A DNA stretch of 64,000 nucleotides from NCBI GenBank assembly GCA_036250195.1, contig JAVHZZ010000004.1, positions 165,800,369-165,864,368 on the forward strand, written 5' to 3'. This DNA comes from Mixophyes australis (taxonomy: Eukaryota > Chordata > Amphibia > Anura > Limnodynastidae). Numbering within the stretch: the first letter of the stretch is position 1; every line of letters starts with the position of its first letter. This document shows, one piece after another, positions 11,942-21,725 of the stretch. Position numbers and translations under genes: made by a program. The notes below the pieces were generated by a model that was not told the origin of the DNA, ran no database searches, and was given only the letters and a program-made list of their open reading frames with translations.

Positions 11942-12008
11942 GGGCAGTTTTCAGGAGGGCAGTTTGACATCCAGATTTGTTTGAAGACCACCTCAGGCAC
12001 ACTATTTC
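11942..12008 (-). other. Putative small exon with strong splice donor
   Basis: On the minus strand, a pyrimidine-rich acceptor (TTTTCCTGTAG) precedes a 67-bp segment, and a consensus donor (CCC|GTAAGTATG) follows it. A similar donor plus flanking sequence recurs at about 12,118 in a tandem duplication (11,902-11,980 and 12,062-12,142). The translated segment matches no family I know. It lies downstream of the FLYWCH-like frame on the same strand, so it may be a 3' exon of that gene. Support is splice motifs and duplication only. Confidence 0.35.
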
Positions 12009-12061
12009 CTACAGGAAAACAACATTTTTAGCAAGAAAACATCAATCGCCTGTTCATTGTG

Positions 12062-12142
12062 GTAGCGCACCGGTCAACATTGCTCAGGCACAGACATTGC
12101 TCTAAGTGCATACTTACGGGCAATTTTCGAGAGGGCAACTTG
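12062..12142 (-). repeat. Tandem duplicate of exon/donor segment
   Basis: Diverged copy of 11,902-11,980, sharing AAGTGCATACTTACGGGCA and the adjoining GAGGGCA, with the donor GTAAGTATG retained (exon edge at about 12,118). The copy suggests duplicated alternative exons or a local duplication in a transposon. Confidence 0.5.
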
Positions 12143-12376
12143 CATTACATATATTGTATTGGCATAACCAACTTGTTTGTAAGTCTTAGGCGATCCCTTT
12201 TAAATATGTCATTAGGTTGACTGTTTCCCTCTGGTGGATGCATGTTTGTAATGTAGTTTCCTGTTCTTTTTGCTCCCATAGTGGCGGTGTCCATCCAGTG
12301 TTGGCAGTCACCTTCTGTATTTAGGCTTTTGTGGTGTTTTGTTCTTTAATGAAGTAAGTGATTAGGTTGAACACAC

Positions 12377-12733
12377 CTAATTTCTTCTCGCCCAATATGC
12401 TGTTCCATCGCTGGTGCCAACCTTCCCATTTATTATTTGTATGTGGGATGCCCAACCTATTATTTTCATGCACCGACCACATTCTGGGGGGGGAACAACG
12501 GTGCTGTTCTTGTAGATTGGCTGCGAGTTATGTTCAGTGTCTGAGATGGTCTTGCGGCTTTTGGCAAATTGCACGGTGATGGCCCATGCACGACAACTGC
12601 CATTCTTAATCTCGTTATAACCCCAATAACACCATTCTCCACGCTGTTTGTTCTTGGTGAAAAGAAATCCATCAACGTTGAGTAGATTGCCACCTTTCTG
12701 AGATGGCACTAGGGAAACAGATACAGTTGCCAT
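12377..12733 (-). pseudogene. FLYWCH zinc-finger-like ORF (118 aa)
   Basis: A continuous 118-codon frame starting at an ATG with a TATA box about 220 bp upstream (12,952-12,960). Residues about 8-60 fit the FLYWCH pattern: a lysine/glycine lead-in, VDGFLFTKNKQRG, then CYW, then NGSCRAWAIT, then DTEHNS. FLYWCH domains are DNA- or protein-binding zinc modules found in Mutator-like transposases and a few host proteins. Two expected ligands are changed: the Cys after Tyr-Trp is Tyr (YWGY) and the second His is Ser (HNS). Zinc binding is therefore doubtful. No DDE transposase domain is visible next to it, so it may be the remaining N-terminal part of a transposon gene or an unrelated gene copy. 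I class it as degenerate; the frame itself is open. Confidence 0.5.
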
Positions 12734-12951
12734 AATTTTGGTAGTGGTATAATCCGCGGCTCAACAAATTCCTTCGAAATTGCAGAGATTTGTCACAAAG
12801 GTGGATAACAGCAGAATGGAAAGCAGGTATCCCAAAGGGGTATATAGCAAAATCCGTTCTCTGTAAAAGAGTCAGCAAAGCCAGTTATACAACATGAATT
12901 AGCAAGCTTATTCAGTAGTAATAAGTGGCGATGTGACTCTGGTCGGGAGAA

Positions 12952-12960
12952 GTTTTTATA
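12952..12960 (-). promoter_or_regulatory. TATA box for FLYWCH-like gene
   Basis: Minus-strand CCCTATAAAAAC in a GC-richer setting, about 220 bp upstream of the FLYWCH-like ATG. A very similar CTATAAAAATG element precedes the second exon cluster at 26,682. Confidence 0.4.
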
Positions 12961-14600
12961 GGGGCAGATGTGAGGTTGTACTATTTACCTACATTACGTA
13001 ATTATTTACACTATAAATGAATGTCTGAATTATAACCCAAAGTTGAAGATGTCAGACTGTGTGTCTCTGCAGTAATTTACTGTTTGTTATTAGGTTAGTT
13101 AACACTTGTAACAGATACTCCGTCAATTGACATGGTCGCGTGAACTTTATTAGCTTGTAAATTTGGCGACAGGTTTGCAGTTTGTTAATATGTGTAGACT
13201 GTAAGCCACAGACAATAGGAATTTCTTAGCAAACAATGTGGGGAATTAGTAGAATAAATTTAACTGTTGAATCAGATACCATACAAATTTGTAATACAAC
13301 GTTATTCCATATGTAATAAATGTACTTTCTACAGCAAATTTAACGTTGTGTTTTTATCTATTATTAATTACAACTTTGACATTTTTAACATTTTTATTTA
13401 ACAATAAAAGACACATTCATAACATTGGTGGGATACTTACCATGTTATGTTAATGAATGTTACTATCAATTTTAATTAGCGTGTATTAAGTGATTTTTAG
13501 ACAGGTTTTTAAAAAATATATAATTCTTTCAAGTAATGCCCGTTCTTGCAGTGCACACTATAAGAGCTGTACTGTTTAAATTTTATTACTATGTAGGTTA
13601 TAAACTTTGTGATTCAGACTAAATTTTAAAGTCCTTTTTTTTACTTTAAAATATATATTTGTGTGGTGTTCTAAGTTTTTATTTGAAAATTTGCAAAGTA
13701 TATTATACTATTTATTAAGTTAACCAGTAAATTAACCCAAAATGTACTTTATATTATAATACGGATGTTAATATTCACTGCAACCACATTAGCCCTAGAC
13801 CCCTTGCAAAACTTATGTATTTAAATTAATTGCATAGAAAAATTAAATTAGAATTAATTCAGACAGTGTAATTTGAAAAACAGCATTTTTTATTAGAAAT
13901 ACAATTATTAACAATATATAGTGACAAACCACTGTTTGCAATATACAGTATATGAACATAAATTATTTTATGACAATAATAATGTATAATGATTTTCGCC
14001 AAATTTTGGGGTGAATGTGTTCAAATGGTTGATAAAGCTTTGTAGGATGCTCTCAAATTTAGGTCACTCTCTTTTAATTTCAGTTACTGCATGTTTTCTT
14101 TGTGAAGATATTCAATGAAGGTTTTGCTTTCACAGTGAAGCTGACTTTGTAACATCTGTTGAATGAAGAAAAAAAAGTTGCACATCACATATTTTTTACC
14201 AACCTTTAAAAATAATATTTTAACTATGAACATTTATAAAGATTACCACTGCAAAAAAAAAAGATTTATAAAAAACAGGACTAGACCTAATGATTAGAAG
14301 TATTTTTTGTTTAATATACTTAGATTTAGACATACTGTTTCACTTCCATTTATTCAATGTGTATCTTGGGAGTTGAAGAGGTTATCTTACAAAACACTTG
14401 AGTACACATTCTGTAGTTGAATTTACAATGTCTGTCAATAGATTATACAACCCACCCTTATAAAAAAAAAAACTATACACATCTCAAAATTTAATTAAAG
14501 AGTGATAAAAGATAAGAAGGTTGTGAGAGTCCAGGAGTCCAGATAGGGTGAAACACTCACAGAAATATATAGAGAAAACATTAACTAATAAAAAGGACCA
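12961..14600. other. A/T-rich sequence without a gene
   Basis: Low-complexity-leaning A/T-rich DNA. It separates the FLYWCH-like cluster from the glutamine-rich exon cluster. I see no coding, RNA or repeat family signal. Confidence 0.45.
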
Positions 14601-14636
14601 AAGTAGTGATATTTGTTGGTTGACAATTGTAATTAC

Positions 14637-14708
14637 CTGATGTGCTGCAGTGGCGCAGGCCAGGCGATTCTTCTGTTTTCAACGATGAGGCATGGTTGGC
14701 GGCTGGCA
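14637..14708 (-). pseudogene. Duplicated terminal exon (72 bp)
   Basis: On the minus strand an acceptor (GTTGTAACAG) precedes 72 bp ending CACATCAG|GTAATTAC. The translated end, LIVEN..IAWPAPLQHIR, matches the end of the larger exon at 14,874 (LIVED..TAWPAPLQHIR). Within a 74-bp block the two copies (14,618-14,691 and 14,855-14,928) differ at only four positions, and the match runs through the donor into the intron. This is a local duplication 237 bp apart, not a family of independent exons. Confidence 0.5.
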
Positions 14709-14873
14709 CTGTTACAACATGAAACCTACAAAGAGTGACGTAAAAGGCCTGTGAGAGAATGCATTTTTGCAACAGGAAAAGAGGAGGGTTAAGGCAGAAA
14801 CAAGAAAGGAAAGCCATGGTCAAGGAAAATACAAGATGGAGTCAGAGATATATCGGTTGACAATTGTAATTAC

Positions 14874-15656
14874 CTGATGTGCTGCAGTGGTGCAGGCCAG
14901 GCGGTTTTTCTGTCTTCAACGATGAGGCGGTTCTTCGGTGGAAGTTGTTTGGTGTTCACTTTCTGTTTGCACAGATGTTTCCGAGGTTGGGAATGCATTG
15001 CAGCATTTTCTTGGACATTTCTTCTCATCATTTCATTTACCAGGAGTTGTAGACTGGTGTAAACTGCAATGCTCGCTGCAGTTGCCTGTTGCTGTGTTAT
15101 CCACATTTCATTCACAGTTGCCCACATTTGATGCTGTGACCTTTGGATGTTCCTAAGTGCTGTGGAATGTTTCATTTGACGCATTCCCTGGTTCAAAAGT
15201 GTTTGGGCGAAGAGATTCTGATTGGCCAAAATTTGTCTCTGATTGTCCAAAAGCATGCGAATCACCAAGGAACGAGTGGCTTGGTCCTGTGAAGTTGCAT
15301 AGTCACGCCCTTCTTCCTCACGCTGTGTTGGTTCAGGTGAGATGTTAGGAACTTCAGCATGTGATGGAGGTGTATTCACCCGTTCTGCGGTTTCTTCTGT
15401 TGTGTCCTTGACCTCAATTGTAGCGTGGTCCACCTCTTCAGATTACATGGTGTCCTGAAACTGAACTGTGGATTGCTCAGATTTAGGTGGAGTGGCGTCC
15501 TCTACCTCTATTGTTGCTTGGTGGGTTTCCATTTCGCCTTTCCACTGTACGTAAATCTTCTATTGGAAGGAATTCAGTGGACACATACTCCAAATCGATC
15601 ACAGTGTCTTCATAACTTCCATGCTCAGGTAGTTTCTCAACAAAAAGTTTTCTTCT
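14874..15656 (-). pseudogene. Gln/Asn-rich exon of unknown spliced gene
   Basis: A minus-strand segment bounded by a good acceptor (CTGTTATCAACTAAG, 15,657) and donor (CATCAG|GTAATT, 14,873). The longest clean frame (15,433-14,874) is 187 codons. It has an acidic, Thr/Glu-rich N-terminal part and a Gln/Asn/Met-rich helical-looking part with no strong hydrophobic stretch. Upstream codons (KRRKLFVEKLPEHGSYED...) continue the exon but need a one-base shift near 15,530 and cross an in-frame TAA near 15,444. The composition recalls the C-terminal half of Myb-like accessory proteins of PIF/Harbinger transposons. That is a weak resemblance; no Myb/SANT domain was found. Function unknown. Confidence 0.45.
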
Positions 15657-15692
15657 CTTAGTTGATAACAGAGATTAAAAATAGTTAACTAT

Positions 15693-15956
15693 TGTGGCAA
15701 GAGCCCGCTACTGGTGAAGCACACGAGAACAACTTCTTCCTTTTTATTGGTTCTTTATTGTCAGGATGGTAATAATATTTTGATACCGTATACTTGCACA
15801 GCAATTATGGAGACCCTATACGCTTACTATACATAGTCCAGCTCTCTGTCCAGATCAGCCAGCTAGCCCAGCGTTGATCTCCCTGAACAATGAAACAAGC
15901 CGGGTTTTATACCTGACACTCCTCCCACAGGCCTAGCATGATGGGCAGGTGACACA
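15693..15956 (-). mobile_element. 3' LTR of Ty3/gypsy (Gmr1-type) element, copy A
   Basis: A 264-bp LTR on the minus strand starting TGTGTCACCTG (15,956) and ending CTTGCCACA (15,693). It has TATAAAA at 15,904-15,911 and two AATAAA signals (15,754-15,759 and 15,743-15,748), the expected U3-R-U5 layout. Its start abuts the polypurine tract (15,957-15,976). The flank next to 15,693 is CTAT, which recurs at 26,047-26,050 on the far side of the composite. Confidence 0.85.
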
Positions 15957-15976
15957 CCCACCTTCCCTTTAAAAGG
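15957..15976 (-). promoter_or_regulatory. Polypurine tract of gypsy copy A
   Basis: Minus strand TTTTAAAGGGAAGGTGGG immediately upstream of the LTR start, the usual primer for plus-strand DNA synthesis. In copy B this tract is interrupted at the same CTTT by the ERV LTR. Confidence 0.8.
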
Positions 15977-16072
15977 AAACGCCCATCCCTGGCTCTGTTT
16001 AGACTAAGACACACCCTGTCTGTTTGCTAAAAGGAAGCAGCTTTTAAATCATGTAAGTTAACACACTCCAAA

Positions 16073-16682
16073 CTACACATATGTTTTTACCTGGTTTAAT
16101 ATCCACCTAGGTGCATAACTGTGCCAATGTTTTATTCTGTTTGTATACTTTATCTGCCTCTTTTCAGAAAAATGCCTCCCTTTGTTACATATCCCTCCCC
16201 CTACCGTCTCCAAGTAGGGGGACGCGGTCTTCGCGAGGAGCGCATATTTTTGTGACAGTGCATCTGCATTCTTGTGCAGAATCCCAGGTCTATGTTCTAC
16301 TGAGAACTTAAAAGGTTGCAGTGCCAAGAACCAGCGGGTTACCTTGGCATTTACCTCCATCTCAATGGTGCATAGTCTGTTATTAAGGTGAACTCTCTGC
16401 CTAAAAGATAATAGCACAGAGCTTCTGTAGCCCATTTTATGGCGAGACATTCTTTCTCCACAGTGGCATATTTTTGTTCCCTTGGCAGCAACTTACGACT
16501 TAGGTACAGGACAGGATTTTCTACTCCATTCTTCTCCTGTGACAAGACTGCACCTAAGCCAACACCAGAAGCATCAGTTTGGAGGAAGAACCTCCGGGTA
16601 AAATCCGGTGCTTGTAGAACTGGAGAGGAACAAAGAGCTAACCGAAGATCAGACCAGGCGGTTTCTGCAGAATCAGACCAAG
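16073..16682 (-). pseudogene. Gypsy RNase H and 3' end, copy A (broken)
   Basis: RNase H domain of the gypsy Pol, seen as EKNGVENPVLYLSRKLLPRE, YATVEKECLAIKWA, ITDYAPLRW and FSVEHRPGILHKNADALS. Two lesions are visible by comparison with copy B (25,215-26,037). One base is missing in the T-run near 16,703. A 16-bp segment present at about 25,611-25,626 is missing near 16,358, which shifts the frame before the VNAKVTRW block. Domain order places it at the C-terminus, immediately before the polypurine tract and LTR. Confidence 0.85.
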
Positions 16683-17921
16683 TTAATCTATCTGGACAAC
16701 TTTTTTTAACATGTCCGTAAGTGGCGCAGCTCTAGTGGCGAAGTGGCTTACAAACCGCCTGTAGTAACCTACTAAGCCTAAAAAGGTTCCTAACTGTGAC
16801 TTTTTCTCTGGTCTTGCCAAATTTTTGACTGCCTCCACTTTGTCTAGCTGGGGTTTGACATACCCTCGACCAACAACGTACCCCAAATATTTGGCTTCTC
16901 TCATGGCTATGGCACATTTCTCTGGGTTAGCTGTTAACCCTGCTGACCTTAATGAAGCTAAGACCGCCTCAACTTTGGCTAAATGTGATCCCCAGTTTGA
17001 GGTATAAATCACTATATCGTCCAAGTAAGCAGCTGCATAAGCTGTGTGAGGTCGTAGCAATTTATTCATAGCCCTTTGGAAGGTGGCAGGTGCCCCATGC
17101 AACCCAAAGGGTAGGACTTTATATTGATAGAGACCATCAGGGGTGGAAAATGCAGTCTTTGGCTTGGCCGTGGAAGTCAGGGGAACTTGCCAATAACCGT
17201 TTGTTAGATCAAGGGTTGTTAAATAATTGCTAACAGCAAGATTTTCCACTAGTTCATCCACACATGGCATCGGATAGGCATCAAACTGCGACATACTGTT
17301 TAGGCGCCTAAAGTCATTGCAGAACCTAATTGTCCCATTGGGTTTCGGGACAAGCACAATGGGACTATTCCATTCACTAGTGGACTCTTCAATTACATCT
17401 AACTGGAGCATCTGCTCGACCTCCTTTCTCACGTCCACCCGTCTGGCTTCTGGAATACGATACGGCTTCTGCTTTACAATGACTCCTGGCACAGTGACAA
17501 TGTCGTGTTCGATTAAGGTAGTGCGCCCAGGAATGGAAGAGAAGACATCCCTGTTTCGGCGAATCATTTCTTCAGTCTGTTGTCTCTGCTGAATGGACAA
17601 GGCTGGCTCTATGGGCACTTCAGACTTTTCAATGGCAGTACTCACTACCTGAGGAGAGGTTTCCTCATCATGCCAGGGTTTAAGGAGGTTCACATGGTAT
17701 ATTTGCTCCTCCCTTCTCCTACCTAACTGGCGGACTCTGTAATTGACAGGACCGACAGCCTCTAGAACTTCATATGGACCCTGCCAATGGGCGAAAAGTT
17801 TGCTTTCCTGGGTAGGAACCAGGACTAGGACCTTGTCCCCAGGCTTGAAAGATCGAACAACAGCACTTTTGTCATAACTTTTCTTCTGTCGTTCCTGAGC
17901 CTCTTTTACATGTTGCTGCAC
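16683..17921 (-). pseudogene. Gypsy integrase C-terminus fused to reverse transcriptase
   Basis: A 412-codon open frame. It begins with the integrase C-terminal (GPY/F-like) module: SFKPGDKVLVLVPTQESKL, HWQGPYEVLEAVGPVNYRV and HVNLLKPW. After a linker it runs straight into Ty3/gypsy reverse transcriptase: KPYRIPEARR, VIEESTSEWNSPIVLVPKP, DFRRLN, LDLTNGYWQVPL, the FGLHGAPATFQR block, the catalytic YLDDIVIY, and LGYVVGRG...FLGLVGYYRRFV. Integrase upstream of RT in one frame is the reverse of the ordinary gypsy order. It is typical of the Gmr1-type elements described in fish and other deuterostomes. Catalytic Asp residues are present. The frame is open here, but neighbouring segments are broken. 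Confidence 0.92.
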
Positions 17922-18608
17922 AATGGGCCCTATCTTTTCCTAGCCTCTCATACATTTGTGACACAAATTGTACCAGATTTGGCTCCCTGGGACCTTGCTG
18001 CTCCCAGCCTTCTTTTAACACATCTAAGATACCCCTGGGCTGTCTCCCAAACAATAACTCAAAGGGACTAAACCCTGTTGAAGCTTGAGGTACCTCACGG
18101 ATGGCAAACATCTAATAGGGAATAAGAGTGTCCCAATCTTTTTTCTCTTGAGCCACTGCTTTCCTGAACATGTGCTTTAATGTGTGGTTAAAGCATTCCA
18201 CCAAGCCATCTGTTTCTGGATGGTATACAGAGGTGTGAAGCGCCGTAACCCCTAGCAACTGGCACATGTCCTTCATCAGTTTAGACATGAATGGAGTACC
18301 CTGGTCTGTGAGAATTTCTTTGGGTATATTTCCAAGCGTGTAAACATAAAAACAAGTTCTTTAGCTATGGTGCTGGACTGTATGTTTCGTAGGGGAATTG
18401 CCTCTGGATACCTGGTTGCATAGTCAAGAACCACTAGTATATATTGGTGAGGACGTGCTGATTTTTCCAGTGGCCCCACAAGGTCCATAGCTATCCGTTC
18501 AAAGGGAACTTGTACTATTGGTATTGGAATGAGAGGTGCCCTGTACATGGGTTTGGGACAGGTTCTCTGACAAATGGGACAGGACCGGCAATACTTTTTC
18601 ACTGCCAT
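17922..18608 (-). pseudogene. Gypsy integrase zinc-binding and catalytic core
   Basis: Integrase of the gypsy element, minus strand. CRSCPICQRTCPKP is the second half of the HHCC zinc module and MDLVGPL carries the first catalytic Asp. In the next frame LTDQGTPF carries the second and HPETDGLVECFNHTLK the Glu. ASTGFSPFELLFGRQPRG follows. A frameshift near 18,345 separates the first and second acidic residues, and an in-frame TAG near 18,112 precedes MFAIREVPQAS. The DDE triad is visible but no single frame carries it. Confidence 0.9.
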
Positions 18609-19490
18609 GTGTACACCAGGCCAGTAAAACCTAAGCAGAACTCGTTCCTATGTTTTATCCTCCCCTAGGTGTCCGCCACAGACATGTGTGTGTGTGAAGC
18701 TTTTAACACTAGGGGTACATGGACCTGAGGAACCATTAATTGTTTTACTTTTTCCCCCTGTACAGTAGCAACTCTATACAAGAAATTATTTTTAACAATA
18801 AAATATGGTATACCTTCTGCAGGCTGGGCGGCTTTTGCTACCCCATTTACCTCAGTCACACTTTTAAAGGCATGTTCCAAAGTGGCATCATTAAGTTGGT
18901 GACGAGCAAAGTCCTGCAGAGGAACCAAAATTGGTATTGCGGACCAGTCCGTATCCTCACTGACAGGTGGGGTGGGCTCATCTGCAACATCACCGACCAA
19001 TGCTAGTTTGGACTGTCCATGTTTCCCCACAGGTGGATGCTTTTGTGGAACTCCTGCTGTGACTCTCAGGATGGCATTCCAGTTTGGCGGTTCCCAAAGA
19101 TCGATGTCCAGATGTTCTGGATTCTTAGGCGGTTCCTTTAAGAACTGGCTTCCGACCGTTGCATCAGTTGCCGGCATGTCCGGCCGGATCCACTCACCAA
19201 GGTCATCATTAAACAGTGGGAAGTCTCGCCCCAAAATGAGTGGATATGGGAGTTTAGGTGCTATGGCAGCTACCACCATAACAGTTTTGTCTTTGATTGT
19301 GACTGGTAGTATTGTTCTTTCATACTCCTCTGTCGTGCCATGTACGCAAAGAACCTTCACCTTGGGCAACCGAGAAGTTATGGTTTCGGGTAAGGCAGAG
19401 CTGGAAACCAATGAGAGTTCACTCCCCGAGTGAACCAAGGCCAGAACAAGGTTTTGGTTGATTAGCACAGTCACCCGGCCAAAGGGCCCC
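18609..19490 (-). pseudogene. Gypsy protease, linker and HHCC start, 5'-truncated
   Basis: The minus-strand frame opens within an aspartic-protease-like domain: ALVHSGSELSLVSSSAL, then LPYPLILGRDFP. The active-site triad is His-Ser-Gly where an Asp-Ser/Thr-Gly is expected, so the catalytic Asp is lost. A linker of about 130 residues follows. The pre-integrase region (LYRVATVQG...LKASHTHM) begins the HHCC domain, then a frameshift near 18,675 and a stop near 18,635 break GGHLGEDKT from the rest. Gag and the 5' LTR are absent: the upstream sequence is ERV pol from about 19,490. Protease-integrase-RT-RNase H is therefore the full visible order. Confidence 0.88.
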
Positions 19491-21725
19491 AAAATCGTGC
19501 ACTACCCCGAAGGCGTACCTAGAGTCAGTATATATACTGGCTGATTTACCCTCTGCCAATTCACACGCTCTCCTTAGTGCTACTAGTTCTGCCACCTGGG
19601 CTGAGTGAGGTGGGCCAAGGGGTTCAGCTTCTACCACATCCTGATCGTCTACAACAGCGTAACCAGTACATAGCTCTCCCGTCTCTGTCTGTCTATGACA
19701 ACTTCCATCTGTATAAAACGTAAAATCTACATTTTCTAAGGGGGTGTCACGTATGTCGGGCCTTGCAGTAAAGGTCTGATTCATGTGTTCCATACATTCA
19801 TGCGTGTCAGTATACTTGCCTAACTCATCATCAACCAGGGTCTCCTCACCTCCCACCCTTTGTGTCTCTTGAGACACATATAGAAGGTATGTAGCTGGAT
19901 TTAAGGTGCTACATCGTTTGATGGCGATGTTTGAGGGTGCCATCAGGGCTAGTTCCCACTTGGTGAATCTAGCTGAAGAAACATGTCTGGTTTGGGCTGA
20001 ATTTAACATAGCTGATACAGCATGGGGTGTATAGATAGTTGAATTATGTCCTAATACTACGTCCTCGCTCTTACTAACCAGAAGAGCCGTTGCTGCTACA
20101 CTTCTGAGACATGCTGGGAGTGATCTTGCCACATTGTCTAATTGTGCACTGTAGTATGCTACTGGTCTGCTAGCGTCACCATGTTTCTGTGCGAGGACAC
20201 CTGCTGCACAACCATCAGCTTCTGTACAAAATAGCTCAAAAGGCTTTTCATAATCAGGTATTCCCAATGCAGGTGCTCTAGTCAGACTATCTTAAAGATT
20301 AAAGAACGCTTGCTCTGACTCTTCTGTGTGTACAACACGTTCTGGTTTTGAGGAAGAGACTAGCTCCTGCAATGGTAATGCCAGAATAGAAAAACCTGGG
20401 ATCCAGGATCTACAGTATCCACACTTCCCCAGGAAAGTACGAATCTGCTTCTGGCTCTGCGGCAGAGTCATGTGTTGTATGGCCTCAATCCTGTTGGTTG
20501 TCAGGTGTCTTAGTCCCTTAGTGAGGCAGTGTCCTAAGTATTTCACCTTAGTCTGAAATGGCTGTAATTTATCCTTTGCCACCTTGTGCCCTGTTTGTGA
20601 AAGATGAAGCAACAACAATTTAGTATCATGTAAACATGACATAAAAGAATCAGAGCACAACAACAAATCGTCCACATATTGAATTAGAACAGACCCATTG
20701 TGGGGTTGAAAGGATTGCAAACAGTCATGTAAGGCTTGGGAGAAAATACTGGGGCTGTCAATGAACCCCTGGGGTAGTCTGGTCCATGTGTATTGCACTC
20801 CCCTGCAGGAGAATGCAAAAAGGTATTGGCAGTCAGGGTGAAGAGGGACTTAGAAGAAAGCAGAACATAGATCAATGACAGTAAAATGACTGGCAGACGG
20901 TGGAATCTGCATGAGGATGACAGCTGGATTCGGCACTACGGGGAATTGGCTCTCAACAACTTTATTAATTCCCCTTAAGTCCTCAACTAATCTATAGCCC
21001 CTCCCCCCATTCTTCTTCACAGGGAAAATGGGACTATTTGCTGTACTGGCTGTACGAATTAAAATCCCTTGTTGTAACAGCCTCTCAATAACAGGATATA
21101 CCCCTAGTTCCACCTCTGGTTTTAATGGATACTGTGGGATTTTTGGAGCTATCCTACCACTTTTTAGATTGACCATGACAGGGCCTACGTTTGCCATCAG
21201 TCCAGTGTCCTGTCCATCTCTGGTCCATAGTGAACCTGCTATTTCCAGCAACATCCCCTTTACTTGAGATGGACTTTGTTCTATAACAGGAGAATGTAAC
21301 ATTAACCTTTGAGGGGTGTCCAATATATCCTGTACCTCATGTGCAACCTTCTCCGGTATCTCTAAGAACACACCATCAGAAGTACAGTATATGACACATC
21401 CCATTTTACATAACAAGTCTCTCCCTAGCAAGTTAGTAGGAGCCGCCGCAGCCAAGAGAAACGAATGCTTGGTATGCAGGGGCCCGATAGTAACCTCAGC
21501 TGGTTTAGTTAGTGGATAATGCAACACTTTTCCCGTTACCCCGATGGCTGTTATTGTTTTACTGGTCACCTGTAGACTGAAAGGAGAGGTTATCACAGAT
21601 CGGGCCGCCCCTGTATCTACAAGAAAAGTTTCTTTCCTACCAGCTATGTCAACTATCATTGTTGGTTCTTCTCTCTGACTCTCAGTTAACCTCACTGGCT
21701 GTAGACTACAGGTATGACCTGACCC
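19481..21725 (-). pseudogene. Class I ERV pol (protease-RT-RNase H), truncated
   Basis: Gammaretrovirus/epsilonretrovirus-like pol, in the same frame as gag and separated from it only by the gag TAG. Domains in order: protease with FLVDTGAARSVIT (about 21,625) and NLLGRDLL; RT with YPLKPEVELGVYPVIERL, SPIFPVKKNG, YRLVEDLRGINKVVE, FTVIDLCSAFF, LPQGFIDSPSIFSQAL and catalytic YVDDLLLCSD (about 20,670). The RNase H follows with FTFYTDGSC, AQVAELVALRRACELAEGK and IYTDSRYAFGVV. Two in-frame TAA codons (20,850-20,852 and 20,292-20,294) interrupt it. Sequence stops resembling a retrovirus just after the third RNase H acidic block, at the gypsy junction. Integrase, env and the 3' LTR are missing, so it cannot be a complete provirus. 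Confidence 0.93.

Noticed and set aside
14870..15433. Assignment of the Gln-rich ORF to a PIF/Harbinger Myb protein
   Set aside because: Composition resembles such proteins, but no Myb/SANT domain or Harbinger transposase is visible, so function is left unknown.
17317..17592. Plus-strand frames across the retroelement block (also 21,739-22,173 and 22,819-23,511)
   Set aside because: Antisense shadows of gypsy and ERV gag/pol frames.
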